NCBI GenBank assembly: GCA_050998805.1
Contig: JBPCPV010000044.1
Coordinates: 62,001 to 126,000, forward strand
From: JAICKM01 sp050998805
GTDB taxonomy: Bacteria > Chloroflexota > Chloroflexia > QHBQ01 > JAICKM01
Direction: 5' to 3'
DNA length: 64,000 nucleotides
Part shown: piece after piece, positions 8,313-16,136 of the stretch
Numbering within the stretch: the stretch's first letter is position 1
Layout: every line of letters starts with the position of its first letter
Program-made: the position numbers and the translations under genes
Notes under the pieces: model-generated
Told to the model about the DNA's origin: nothing
What the model saw: the letters and a program-made list of their open reading frames with translations, nothing else
The model's database searches: none

Positions 8313-9152
8313 ATGACCAGCCCGGTCGATCCGCGCAACCAGCTGAACGAGCTTACCGGCAGCGAGTGGGTCTATTTTCTGCAATCGGTGCAGACGACGG
8401 CCTACCCGGTGCGTGGGCCGCAGTCCTACGGCCACAACCTGCGCCGCGCCCACCCCTCGCCGAAGCCGCCGCAGCTCATGGCCGAGATCGTCCGCTTTTT
8501 CACCCGGAGCGACGGCTGGGTGCTCGACCCGTTCGCCGGGGTCGGCGGCACGCTCCTGGGGTGCGCGCTGGCAGGGCGGCAGGGCGTGGGCGTTGACCTC
8601 TCGGCGGAGTATCTGGCCGTCTACCGCCGCGTCTGCGAGCAAGAGCGGCTGGCCGAGCAACCGACCGTCTGCGCCGACGCCCGCGACCTGGCCTCCCTGC
8701 CGGAGGTAGCGGGCCGGGTGTTCGACCTGATCCTGACCGACCCGCCGTATGGCGACATGCTGACGCGCAGGCAGGACGGCGAGAAGCAGAGGCGCACCGG
8801 CTCCAGCGCGCCAACGCCGTTCAGCGACTGGCCCGAAGATCTCGGCAACCTGCCTTACGCCGAGTTCCTCGACGCGCTCGCCGCCATCCTGGCCGGCGCG
8901 GCCGCTTACCTCAAGCCCAGCGGCTACCTGATCGTGTTCGCCAAAGACCTGCAACCGACCGCCACGCACCACAACATGCTCCACGCCGACATCGCGGCCC
9001 GCCTGCCGACCTCTATTCCCGGCCTGCGCTTCCGCGGCTACAAGATCTGGGTGGACGGCACAGTGCGCCTCTATCCCTTCGGCTATCCCTACCAGTTCGT
9101 CGCAAACCAGTTGCACCAGTATATCCTCGTGTTCCAGACGGCTTCCGGCTGA
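8313..9152 (+). CDS. DNA methylase of the N4/N6 amino-methyltransferase family
   Basis: A 279-aa SAM-dependent methyltransferase. SAM motif I is DPFAGVGGT near residues 63-71 and the catalytic motif is DPPY near 140, which marks amino-group methylation of DNA adenine or cytosine. A related RNA methylase cannot be fully excluded. ATG 8313 is chosen because the promoter -10 ends at 8305; the upstream TTG start at 8277 would lie on the -35. No restriction endonuclease or specificity gene is adjacent, so it looks solitary. Confidence 0.85.
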   Translation: MTSPVDPRNQLNELTGSEWVYFLQSVQTTAYPVRGPQSYGHNLRRAHPSPKPPQLMAEIVRFFTRSDGWVLDPFAGVGGTLLGCALAGRQGVGVDLSAEYLAVYRRVCEQERLAEQPTVCADARDLASLPEVAGRVFDLILTDPPYGDMLTRRQDGEKQRRTGSSAPTPFSDWPEDLGNLPYAEFLDALAAILAGAAAYLKPSGYLIVFAKDLQPTATHHNMLHADIAARLPTSIPGLRFRGYKIWVDGTVRLYPFGYPYQFVANQLHQYILVFQTASG

Positions 9153-9190
9153 CGGTCAGTGGTCGGTGGTCAGTGGTCAGTGGTCAGCGT
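9150..9190. repeat. GGTCAGTGGTCGGTGGTCA repeat between convergent genes
   Basis: Five near-tandem GGTCAGT/GGTCGGT units follow the methylase stop. They run into the 3' end of the minus-strand DoxX gene, supplying its last codons and stop. Confidence 0.85.
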
Positions 9191-9706
9191 AGAGACCGGA
9201 GGCCCCGCGAAGCGGCGGTCGATCATCTGATCCAGCGAGAGCGCGCCGCCGCCGAGCAGCACGAGCAGCGCGCTGCTTATGAACAGCGGCAGCTCGTCGG
9301 GGTAGCCGACGGTGAGCATGGCGACGAGCATGTTGCCGGCGAGCAGGAACGACCAGAGCCGGGTGAGCAGGCCGAGGAAGACGGCGATGCCCCCGAAGAA
9401 CTCGAGGCAGCCAATCAGGAAGTGCGTGAGGTCGGGGAAGGGCACGCCGATCCCGCTGAACAGGCTCGGGTTTATGGAGTAGATTTTATCCGCGTTGAAG
9501 AGCTTGTCGTAGCCGTAGCCCACGAAGCCGGCATTGTTGAGGAAGCCCATGTTTTTCAGCCCCGCGGTTGTGAACAGGTAGCCGACAAGCCCCGCGGTGT
9601 AGAGGCGGAGCAGCAGGGCGACCCAGCCGAGCGGCGACATTGCGCTGAGTCTGGTCCCGATCGGGGCGGCCCAGCGCCCGAACAGGCGGCGTATAGTTTC
9701 CGTCAT
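9170..9706 (-). CDS. DoxX-family integral membrane protein
   Basis: A 178-aa protein with four likely membrane helices, including VALLLRLYTAGLVGYLFTTA and FLIGCLEFFGGIAVFLGLLT, and the DoxX-type G-x-x-K-N (TTAGLKNMGF) after helix 1. The family is linked to quinone/thiol redox functions but the exact activity is unknown. SD GGGAGG precedes ATG 9706. The final residues TLTTDH and the stop are read from the intergenic repeat at 9150-9190. It lies downstream of two PAP2 genes on the same strand. Confidence 0.85.
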   Translation of the reverse strand: MTETIRRLFGRWAAPIGTRLSAMSPLGWVALLLRLYTAGLVGYLFTTAGLKNMGFLNNAGFVGYGYDKLFNADKIYSINPSLFSGIGVPFPDLTHFLIGCLEFFGGIAVFLGLLTRLWSFLLAGNMLVAMLTVGYPDELPLFISSALLVLLGGGALSLDQMIDRRFAGPPVSTLTTDH

Positions 9707-9722
9707 CGCAATATCCTCCCAA

Positions 9723-10394
9723 TTAGCTCTCTTCCGGTTCCATGAAGCTGCGGGCGATCCCGCACGTAGTCAGCCAAACCGTGCCTGCGGCCCAACCTCC
9801 GATGACATCGGTGGGGTAGTGAACCTCTAGGTAGACGCGGCTGTATCCGACGAGGGCGCAGAGCAGCAGGATCGGTGCCCAGAGTAGAGCCGCTGCCGGT
9901 TGCCGGGTGCGCGCGCCACGCCTGGCGGCCAGATAGGCCATCGTGCCGTAGATCGCCAGGGTCGTCATGGCGTGGCCGCTGGGGAAGCTGTAGCCGGAGG
10001 CGTGGGCGCGGCGCAGCTTGAGCGCGGGCCGCGGGCGACGGAACGCTATCTTCAAGATGCCGTTCACGACGGTTCCCCCGATGACCGCGAGCGCCAATGT
10101 CGCCATGTCGGCGTCCCGATCCTGCGAGCGCCAACGGAGGGCGACCAGGCCGCACACGAGGCCGAGCGCCCAGGGTTCCCCGGTCGCGGTGGCCGCCGAC
10201 ATGGCACGGTCGAGGGCGGGGCTACGCATCTCCCGCGCTTCCTCAACCACCCGGACATCGAAGGCCATCGCCTGGCGTTCCTTCACTTCGTCGGCTATCT
10301 TCCCGAAGAGGAAGACGGCACCGAGGCTTGATCCGAGGCCGGCGAGGAGCACTGTTGAAACATGCGCGGGGTGCGCGGCCAGAGGATTAGGCAT
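9723..10394 (-). CDS. PAP2-family membrane phosphatase
   Basis: A 223-aa protein with the three acid-phosphatase motifs: KIAFRRPRP, PSGH and SRVYLEVHYPTD. The His of PSGH and the His of motif 3 are the catalytic pair. Membrane helices surround the motifs, as in lipid phosphatases acting on undecaprenyl or phosphatidyl phosphates. Its start overlaps the end of the upstream paralogue by 8 bases, indicating translational coupling. The true substrate is not shown. Confidence 0.9.
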   Translation of the reverse strand: MPNPLAAHPAHVSTVLLAGLGSSLGAVFLFGKIADEVKERQAMAFDVRVVEEAREMRSPALDRAMSAATATGEPWALGLVCGLVALRWRSQDRDADMATLALAVIGGTVVNGILKIAFRRPRPALKLRRAHASGYSFPSGHAMTTLAIYGTMAYLAARRGARTRQPAAALLWAPILLLCALVGYSRVYLEVHYPTDVIGGWAAGTVWLTTCGIARSFMEPEES

Positions 10395-11061
10395 GGCGCC
10401 TGCCCTTCTTTGCCGTCAGGCTCTGATTGATTTCGGCGCAGGTGGCGAACCAGATAGCGCCGGCAATGACTCCGCCGAGTACGTCGGTCGGGTGGTGGAC
10501 GCCTTTGTAGACGCGGCTCCAGCCGATCATGGCGCAGAGCAGCAGCACGGGTGCCCAGAGGCGTATCGGGCGGCGCTGCTTTTTCGGCGTGCGGCGGTTG
10601 ATAAGGTAGACGGCTGTGCCGTATGTCGCCAGGCTCATAGCGACGTGCTGGCTGGGGAAGCTAGAGCCGGATGTCCTCTGGCGATGGAAGCGGGTGCGGG
10701 GGCGGGGCCGCTTCACGATCAGTTTGACCGCCTTATCCACCGCACTGCTGCCTGCCACCGCGATGCCGATTGTCAGGGCGTCGGCGGGCCTGCCTTTGGC
10801 CCACCAGAGGGCAGCCAGCAGCCCGGCAACGGGATAAAGCGTGTTCGGCTCGCCGATGCCGCTCAGGAGGCTCGTCACCGGGTCCAGCGCCGGGTGCTCG
10901 GTGTCGCGGACGAGGTGCGTGCCTTCCTTGTCAACCGCCTTAGTTTCGCTTTTCAGCGCGCCCTCAGCCAACTTGCCGAGGAGCGATATCACGGCGATGT
11001 CGGTGCCGAGGCCAGCGGCGAATATGCCGACCACGCGGCCAACAGAGCTATCATTGTGCAT
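10387..11061 (-). CDS. PAP2-family membrane phosphatase, PSQH variant
   Basis: A 224-aa paralogue of the next gene, with motif 1 KLIVKRPRP and motif 3 SRVYKGVHHPTD intact. Motif 2 is PSQH instead of PSGH: the catalytic His is kept but the Gly is replaced. SD AGGAG lies 8 bases before ATG 11061. The tandem pair probably arose by duplication, and the substitution may mark altered specificity or activity. Confidence 0.88.
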   Translation of the reverse strand: MHNDSSVGRVVGIFAAGLGTDIAVISLLGKLAEGALKSETKAVDKEGTHLVRDTEHPALDPVTSLLSGIGEPNTLYPVAGLLAALWWAKGRPADALTIGIAVAGSSAVDKAVKLIVKRPRPRTRFHRQRTSGSSFPSQHVAMSLATYGTAVYLINRRTPKKQRRPIRLWAPVLLLCAMIGWSRVYKGVHHPTDVLGGVIAGAIWFATCAEINQSLTAKKGRRHA

Positions 11062-11080
11062 CCAGATCTCCTATGCCGCT

Positions 11081-11143
11081 AGCTGTCAGTTGTCAGCAGT
11101 CAGCTTCCGCAATTCAAAACTCAAAACTCAAAACTCAAAACTC
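11081..11143. repeat. GTCAGTTGTCAGCAGTCAG and (CAAAACT)n intergenic repeats
   Basis: Three GTCAG-type units (11083-11103) are followed by four AACTCAAA heptamers (about 11111-11142). Read on the minus strand, the last heptamers form the C-terminal codons and stop of the PHP gene. Confidence 0.85.
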
Positions 11144-11967
11144 CGCAGGCCGCAGCGTTCGAGCAGCGCGCGGGAGTGGACGGCGGGCCACTTGGTGAGC
11201 ATACGGTTGCTCTGGCCGGGGCCGTGGCTGTCGGAGCCGGTGCCGATCAGCATGTCGTGGCGCTCGGCGTAGTTGAGGTAGAAGGCGACATCCGCGGCGG
11301 TGTGGAAGGTGTGGAAGACCTCCACGCCGTCGAGGCCAAAGGCGCGCATCGCGTCGAGCTGCTGCTCGCGCGCGGGGGAGAAGCCTGGCTCGGCGCGGCC
11401 CGGGTGGGCTATGACCGCGACGCCCCCGGCCCCATGTACCAGGCGGATCGCCTCCTCCATCGGGGGCTGCCAACCGTATTGCGCGCCGACCTCGTTGCAG
11501 AGCGCGTATGCCTTGCTCATGTTCTCAGCGTAGCCGTTCTCGATAAGCGCGGCCACCAGGTGGTAGACTTTGAGCGCGTCGCCCTGCATCGCCGGCGACT
11601 TCTCGGGGTCGAGCGGCTTGCCCCGCCGCGCTAACTCCGCGACGGCGTTGCGGCACATCTCGTCGTAGTAGCTGCGGACCCCGGCGAAGGTCTCGACCAG
11701 CGCCGGGTTCTGGAGGTCAACCCCGTAGGCGAGCATATGGTAGCCGACCTTCTCGAATGTGACGCTGATCTCGACGCCGGGGATCACCTGGATGTCGTAG
11801 GCGCGGCAGGCTTCAGCCATCTCCGGCACACCGGCGATCTCGTCGTGGTCGGTCAGCGCGATCACGTCGAGGCCGAGTTCGGCGGCGGCCGGCGGCAGTG
11901 TCCTCGGGGTCCAGAAGCCGTCGCTGGCGGGGCTGTGCATGTGGAGGTCTACGAACCGGACGGCCAT
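11128..11967 (-). CDS. PHP-domain phosphoesterase
   Basis: A 279-aa metal-dependent phosphoesterase with the PHP signatures DLHMHSPASDG, TDHDEI, GVEIS, HPGR and GSDSHGPG, which supply metal-binding His/Asp/Glu. It resembles the TrpH/YciV group (nucleoside 3',5'-bisphosphate phosphatase or RNase AM), but the substrate is inferred only. ATG 11967 overlaps the stop of the BON gene (ATGA). The last residues SFEF and the stop come from CAAAACT repeats. Confidence 0.88.
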   Translation of the reverse strand: MAVRFVDLHMHSPASDGFWTPRTLPPAAAELGLDVIALTDHDEIAGVPEMAEACRAYDIQVIPGVEISVTFEKVGYHMLAYGVDLQNPALVETFAGVRSYYDEMCRNAVAELARRGKPLDPEKSPAMQGDALKVYHLVAALIENGYAENMSKAYALCNEVGAQYGWQPPMEEAIRLVHGAGGVAVIAHPGRAEPGFSPAREQQLDAMRAFGLDGVEVFHTFHTAADVAFYLNYAERHDMLIGTGSDSHGPGQSNRMLTKWPAVHSRALLERCGLRSFEF

Positions 11968-12482
11968 CAGACGATTTCCAGCTCTTCTTCGACATCCACC
12001 ACGCCCTCGACGCGCCCCGCGACCTCCTCGGCCTGCTCGACATCTTCGATTGAGTTGACGCGGCCCCGCAGGTAGACCACGCCCTCCACGACCTCAACAT
12101 CTATATCGAGGTCTGTGGTGTAGGCGTCGTCGCGCAGGGCGGTGATTACGTTTTCGGCGATCTCGTCGTCGTGGAACTTGAATTGCGGCGGGTCACGCTG
12201 TGCATCGCCCGGCTCTTCGAGCGAACTCTCTGCGAAGCCGCCGGTAACTTCCAGACCCTCAAGGCCATTGTCAACCGACTTGACGACCGGATCTGTGGCG
12301 GGGAAGTAGGTGGCACCGTTTTCGACGACATCCATCACATCGGTGGTGCCGGGGTCTCCGGCGAATGTCGGCTCCTCTCCCTCGACCCGGTCTTCGGGGC
12401 CGAGGTCGAGCACATCGCCGCCGACATTGGGCACGAGTTCTCCGGTGTAGCTGTCGCGTTTCATCTCTATATCGTCTGCCAT
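11967..12482 (-). CDS. BON-domain protein
   Basis: A 171-aa acidic protein. The last ~70 residues form a BON domain (helix with VITALRDDAYT, then VEVVEGVVYLRGRVNSIEDVEQAEEVAGRVEGV-like beta-alpha-beta), associated with phospholipid or envelope binding. The first ~100 residues are low-complexity and charged, with no membrane anchor. ATG 12482 has AGGAG upstream; the upstream in-frame extension is not favoured. It is coupled to the PHP gene by a 4-base overlap. Confidence 0.8.
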   Translation of the reverse strand: MADDIEMKRDSYTGELVPNVGGDVLDLGPEDRVEGEEPTFAGDPGTTDVMDVVENGATYFPATDPVVKSVDNGLEGLEVTGGFAESSLEEPGDAQRDPPQFKFHDDEIAENVITALRDDAYTTDLDIDVEVVEGVVYLRGRVNSIEDVEQAEEVAGRVEGVVDVEEELEIV

Positions 12483-12568
12483 AAAGTCTGCTGCTCCTCT
12501 CGCCCAGCGCGGTAAGCCAAGCCACGCTTGTGCATATTGCAACGTGAGAGGAGCGTTACCGTTGCGAG

Positions 12569-13291
12569 CTAGCTACAGAGTTCGCCCCTGGCGCGCCATT
12601 CGTGTTCGATGCCGCGCATCAGCAGGGCGCAGTCAAAGCGGGCGCTGCCTTCGGGGAAGAGATGCCGGTCCTCGAAGAAGCTCGACTCGACCCTCTCGAC
12701 TTCGAGCGGCTCTACCTTCCAGTTACGTGTGCGTAGCTCCAGGCCCTCGAACTGCCGAGGGTCGTGCGTGGCCGAGTAGCCGAGCGCACCGTTCTCGAAA
12801 AAGGCAGAGGCTTCGGCCACTGAACCGAAGACCGAGGAGGCGGGCAGATCGGTAGCGAGCCGCCCAGCCACCGCGACGTGGGTCAACCGGTCGTCGCTGT
12901 CTACGGAGACGCGGAAGCGGGTGGCGGTTTCGCTGACGGCGAAGGTCGCGTGGTGGTGCTCGCCGGGGAAGACCGTGCCGCCGAGGAGGGTGTTCCAGCG
13001 CGAGTTGGTGTCGCGGCGGGGAATATAGACGCCTTCCTTGTGCCCCTCGGTGTCGTCCCAGACGACGGCGATGCGGTGGGCGGCGTTCTCGGTGGTGAGG
13101 CCGAGGAAGGCGGGGGCGAATCGTGGGCGGAGCGACTGGAGGCGGAGCAGGCAGACGCCGGCCACGCCGACGCCGTTTACCAGCTTGGGGCGGAAGGGCG
13201 CGGGCAGGAGGTGCGCCAGAACCTCGGGATCGGCCTGGTAGTTCACCAGGATGCGGCGGGCAATGGTGCCGTGGACGGTTGGGATGTTCAT
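12569..13291 (-). CDS. DUF2071 family protein (YqjF-like, acetoacetate-decarboxylase fold)
   Basis: A 240-aa protein. The recognisable core is YQADPEVLAHLLPAPF, YIPRRDTNS and ATHVAVAG-type strands typical of DUF2071. Biochemical function is not established. ATG 13291 follows AAAGGA and overlaps the TetR stop by 4 bases, so the repressor and this gene are one operon. This makes it the likely main target of that regulator. Confidence 0.82.
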   Translation of the reverse strand: MNIPTVHGTIARRILVNYQADPEVLAHLLPAPFRPKLVNGVGVAGVCLLRLQSLRPRFAPAFLGLTTENAAHRIAVVWDDTEGHKEGVYIPRRDTNSRWNTLLGGTVFPGEHHHATFAVSETATRFRVSVDSDDRLTHVAVAGRLATDLPASSVFGSVAEASAFFENGALGYSATHDPRQFEGLELRTRNWKVEPLEVERVESSFFEDRHLFPEGSARFDCALLMRGIEHEWRARGELCS

Positions 13292-13995
13292 TGTGAGTTC
13301 CTTTCGTGTGGTAAAGTGCTGTCCGCCGGTCCGAGGATCGGGCCGACGACGCGCAGCAGACGCGCCAGGGCGTCCCCTGCTGGCGGTAGCTCGAGCAGAG
13401 GGCGAGCGAGGGCGAGCATGTCGCGTATCAAGGCGCGCAGCTCGCCGGTAGCCTGGAGGCCGCTTGTGCGGTCCTGGAGCCAGAAGAATATCGCGGCCAA
13501 GTGCAGCCCGTAGAGCAGCGTCGCCAACTGCCCCGCGAGCGGCTCCGGCGGCGCATCGGTCGCCTCGGCGACAACATGGGCGAAGACCGCGCGCACCTGC
13601 CGCCGCACGTCGCCGGTGGCTGTGCCGAGGACGGCGATGCCCGACTCGAGGTTGAGGGCGGGGCCGAAGAGTGCGGTCATGGACTCGCGGTAGGGCGCGA
13701 GCAGTGCGAGGTTGACCTCGATGGCGCGGTCGAACCGCTCGGCGAGCGGCGCGGGCGGCAGCTCCCGAACCTGGGCGTTGAGCTTGTCCGCGAGGCGTGC
13801 ATAGAGCGCGAGGACGATTGCCTCTTTGCTCGGAAAGTAGCGGTAGGTGAGGCCGAGCGCACAGCCTGCCCCGGCCGCGATGTCGCGCATAGTCGTCCGG
13901 TCGTAGCCGCCTGCCGCGAAGAGGCGCACTGCGGTGTCGAGGATGCGCTCGCGGGTGCGCTTGCCCTTCGGCGTGAGTGTTTCTTGCTGGTCCAT
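13288..13995 (-). CDS. TetR-family transcriptional regulator
   Basis: A 235-aa regulator. The helix-turn-helix is at about residues 12-60 (RERILDTAVRLFAAGGYDRT, TMRDIAAGAGCALGLTYRYF), followed by an all-helical ligand domain. ATG 13995 has GGGAGG upstream. A palindromic operator at 14019-14030 sits just downstream of its promoter, pointing to autoregulation. It is translationally coupled to the DUF2071 gene. Confidence 0.92.
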   Translation of the reverse strand: MDQQETLTPKGKRTRERILDTAVRLFAAGGYDRTTMRDIAAGAGCALGLTYRYFPSKEAIVLALYARLADKLNAQVRELPPAPLAERFDRAIEVNLALLAPYRESMTALFGPALNLESGIAVLGTATGDVRRQVRAVFAHVVAEATDAPPEPLAGQLATLLYGLHLAAIFFWLQDRTSGLQATGELRALIRDMLALARPLLELPPAGDALARLLRVVGPILGPADSTLPHERNSQ

Positions 13996-14018
13996 GCGGC
14001 CCTCCCCCCTCAAAAAGC

Positions 14019-14067
14019 TGAACGTGTTCAATAAAATCATTATAGCATAGGTTTCGGGAGATTGCAA
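14019..14067 (-). promoter_or_regulatory. tetR promoter with overlapping palindromic operator
   Basis: On the minus strand: -35 TTGCAA (14067-14062), 17-base spacer, -10 TATAAT (14044-14039), start site near 14032. The palindrome TGAACGTGTTCA (14019-14030, half-site TGAAC) covers the first transcribed bases, a standard TetR repression position. Confidence 0.75.
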
Positions 14068-14707
14068 GCCGAGTGCTCAGTGGTCGGTGGTCATTGGTTA
14101 TTGACGCCAACCTAGTTCGTAGTGAGCAATTTAGTGCTTCGTCGCAGGCTGTGAGTCATCGAGAGTGAAGCCGCTCCCCTAACAGACACGGCCCTTACAT
14201 CCCCGTATCGCCGCCGTCACACCCATTCATGTCTTTCGTGTTTTTTCGTGTTTTTCGTGGATCGAGCCGTCAAGAATGAAAATCCACAACCAAGACCGCC
14301 TCCGCCTTTCGGAGTATCTTTCGTCCCGAGGCCCGGTTTTGCCCCCAAATATGGCAGTAAATGGCCCCTGAAATGGATATTAAAAGTGAGAGGGTAAAAA
14401 TAGTGGGCCGAAACGCCCTACTCCGTGCCTAAAAATGGCGCGGCGCGGCCCCACGCCCGGATGCTTGCCCGCGGATTTTGCCCGGTTTCCAAAAACACTC
14501 AGATCGGAGTATCTTTGCCGATGATACTGCCTACTCGAAAAGATACTTTAGTATAACCCGCCAGGCACGAATTATCAGCCTGAGGCCGACCGCCGTGCCT
14601 GGCACGACCCCGAGAGCTACTCAGTTTCTGATAATCGCTGGTAAGAGTTCAGCGTTGCGTGTGCATCCGGTGCGGAGTACAGATTGCGGAATGGTGGGTA
14701 GCCCACG
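14068..14707. other. Gene-free region upstream of the nuo operon
   Basis: A 640-base interval with no supported gene. It contains GGTCAGT-type repeats (14076-14104) and a tandem TTTCGTGT tract (14233-14260). TCGGAGTATCTTT occurs twice (14309-14321 and 14504-14516), with an inverted AAAGATACT at 14538-14546. An interleaved inverted-repeat structure lies at 14560-14635. Base composition is more AT-rich than the flanks. Confidence 0.6.
14560..14635. other. Interleaved inverted repeats, possible pseudoknot
   Basis: GCCAGGCACG (14560-14569) pairs with CGTGCCTGGC (14594-14603), and ATTATCAG (14571-14578) pairs with CTGATAAT (14628-14635). The A-B-A'-B' order cannot fold as nested hairpins but fits a pseudoknot or two alternative hairpins. 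Its transcription is unproven because the recognised nuo promoter lies downstream. Confidence 0.4.
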
Positions 14708-14736
14708 TTGCAGGCGGGCAAACTTCGTGATATAAT
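14708..14736 (+). promoter_or_regulatory. Promoter of the nuo operon
   Basis: TTGCAG (14708-14713), exactly 17 bases, and a perfect TATAAT (14731-14736). The expected start site near 14743 gives a ~38-base leader to nuoA, with GGGGAGGG as the SD. Confidence 0.8.
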
Positions 14737-14780
14737 ACACGTAGTTCTTGGCAGATGATGGGAACTGGGGAGGGTGGGCG

Positions 14781-15137
14781 ATGATCGAATGGTTCGCGGT
14801 ACTCTTGTTCATCACGATCTGTGTCGCAAATGCGGCCCTACTGGGCAACATCAGCCGGATATTCGGGCCGCACAAGCCGAGCGCGGCCAAGCTGGTGCCC
14901 TACGAGTCGGGGATGCCGCCGATCGGCCCCGCGCACCAACGCTACACCGTGCGCTACTACCTGATCGCCATGCTGTTCGTCGTGTTCGACATCGAGGCGG
15001 TCTTCTTGTACCCCTGGGCGATCGCCTATAACCTGATCGGCATCTATGGGCTGATCGAGATGATTCTGTTCCTGCTGCTGCTGGTACTCGGCTACGCTTA
15101 TGCGTGGCGGAAAGGAGCCTTCGATTGGGCGTCTTAG
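14781..15137 (+). CDS. nuoA: NADH-quinone oxidoreductase subunit A
   Basis: A 118-aa membrane subunit of complex I with three helices. The hallmark YESGMPPIGPAHQRYTVRYY and FVVFDIEAVFLYPWA lie around helix 2. ATG 14781 is chosen because GGGGAGGG precedes it; an in-frame TTG at 14748 would add an atypical N-terminus. It is the first gene of the operon and overlaps nuoB by 13 bases. Confidence 0.96.
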   Translation: MIEWFAVLLFITICVANAALLGNISRIFGPHKPSAAKLVPYESGMPPIGPAHQRYTVRYYLIAMLFVVFDIEAVFLYPWAIAYNLIGIYGLIEMILFLLLLVLGYAYAWRKGAFDWAS

Positions 15138-15634
15138 AGAACCGATTCAAGCCGGGGGTTGTCACGACCACGGCTGATTTTCTGTTCAACTGGGCGAATC
15201 GCTCGTCCATGTGGCCGCTGATCCTCGGGACGGCGTGCTGCGCTATCGAGATGATGGCGGTCGGGATTTCGAGGTTCGACATGCTCGAACGCTTCGGTAT
15301 GCTCTACCGCTTCTCTCCCCGCCAGAGCGACGTGATGCTTGTCTGCGGCACGGTCACGAAGAAATTCGCGCCGGTGATGCGGACGGTCTGGGACCAGATG
15401 TCGGAGCCGAAGTGGTGCATCGCGGTGGGCAACTGCGCGAGCGCGGGCGGGCCGTTCCCGACCTACGCAGTCGTGCAGGGGATTGACGAGGTCGTGCCGG
15501 TGGACATTTACGTGCCGGGGTGCCCGCCGATCCCGGAGGCGATGTTCTACGGGATCATGAAGCTGCAAGAGAAGATCAAGCAGAACACTATCGCCAAGCG
15601 GGACGCGGTGGACGTCCAGGCACGGAGCGTGTAA
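15125..15634 (+). CDS. nuoB: NADH-quinone oxidoreductase subunit B (N2 cluster)
   Basis: This subunit carries the terminal [4Fe-4S] cluster N2 that passes electrons to quinone. The four ligands are present as tandem C38-C39 (TACCAIEMM), C104 (GNCASAGG) and C133 (GCPP), with the same spacing as in the E. coli subunit. The preferred start is TTG 15125 with SD AAGGAG 7 bases upstream, giving 169 aa. A GTG at 15104 would place the SD inside the gene. Confidence 0.96.
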   Translation: MGVLENRFKPGVVTTTADFLFNWANRSSMWPLILGTACCAIEMMAVGISRFDMLERFGMLYRFSPRQSDVMLVCGTVTKKFAPVMRTVWDQMSEPKWCIAVGNCASAGGPFPTYAVVQGIDEVVPVDIYVPGCPPIPEAMFYGIMKLQEKIKQNTIAKRDAVDVQARSV

Positions 15635-15635
15635 G

Positions 15636-16124
15636 ATGCCGCCAGTTCCGCCGCTGAAGCATGTTGACCCCGAGACCGACATCGCGGTGCAGCGATTGCG
15701 TGCGGTGATGCCGGAGGCTATCGAGGGTGTGAGTTCCCATCGCGACCAGGTGACGGTGCGGATCTTGAAGGACCAGTGGGTGCGCGCCGCCGAGTTCCTG
15801 CGGGACGACCCGGATTGTAGCTTCGAGATGCTGACCGACCTGACCGCAGTTGATTACCCGCCGCGCCCGCAACGCTTCGACGTGGTGGCCCACGTCTACA
15901 GCCTCACGAAGGCCCACCTGTTGCGGATAAAGACCGGAGTCGCCGAGGGCGAGAGCGTGGATTCGCTGACCGTCGTCTGGAAGACGGCGAACTGGCTGGA
16001 ACGCGAGGCTTACGATATGTTCGGCGTGGACTTCGCCGGCCACCCCGACCTGCGGCGTATATTGATGCCCGAAGATTGGGTCGGTTACCCGCTGCGGAAG
16101 GATTATCCGCTGGCCGGCTATTAG
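15636..16124 (+). CDS. nuoC: NADH-quinone oxidoreductase subunit C (30 kDa)
   Basis: A 162-aa peripheral-arm subunit with no cofactor. The family signature EREAYDMFGVDFAGHPDLRR, followed by PEDWVGYPLRKDYP, is at the C-terminus. It is separate from nuoD, not fused as in E. coli. ATG 15636 lies one base after the nuoB stop. Confidence 0.96.
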   Translation: MPPVPPLKHVDPETDIAVQRLRAVMPEAIEGVSSHRDQVTVRILKDQWVRAAEFLRDDPDCSFEMLTDLTAVDYPPRPQRFDVVAHVYSLTKAHLLRIKTGVAEGESVDSLTVVWKTANWLEREAYDMFGVDFAGHPDLRRILMPEDWVGYPLRKDYPLAGY

Positions 16125-16136
16125 GGGGTACGAAAG

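Noticed and set aside
8313..9152. Methylase as part of a restriction-modification or defence island
   Set aside because: No endonuclease, specificity subunit or other defence gene is adjacent. Its neighbours are HIT, GNAT and DoxX genes.
14478..14735. 85-aa plus-strand ORF upstream of nuoA
   Set aside because: It has no SD or conserved pattern, and it runs across the inverted repeats and the nuo promoter.
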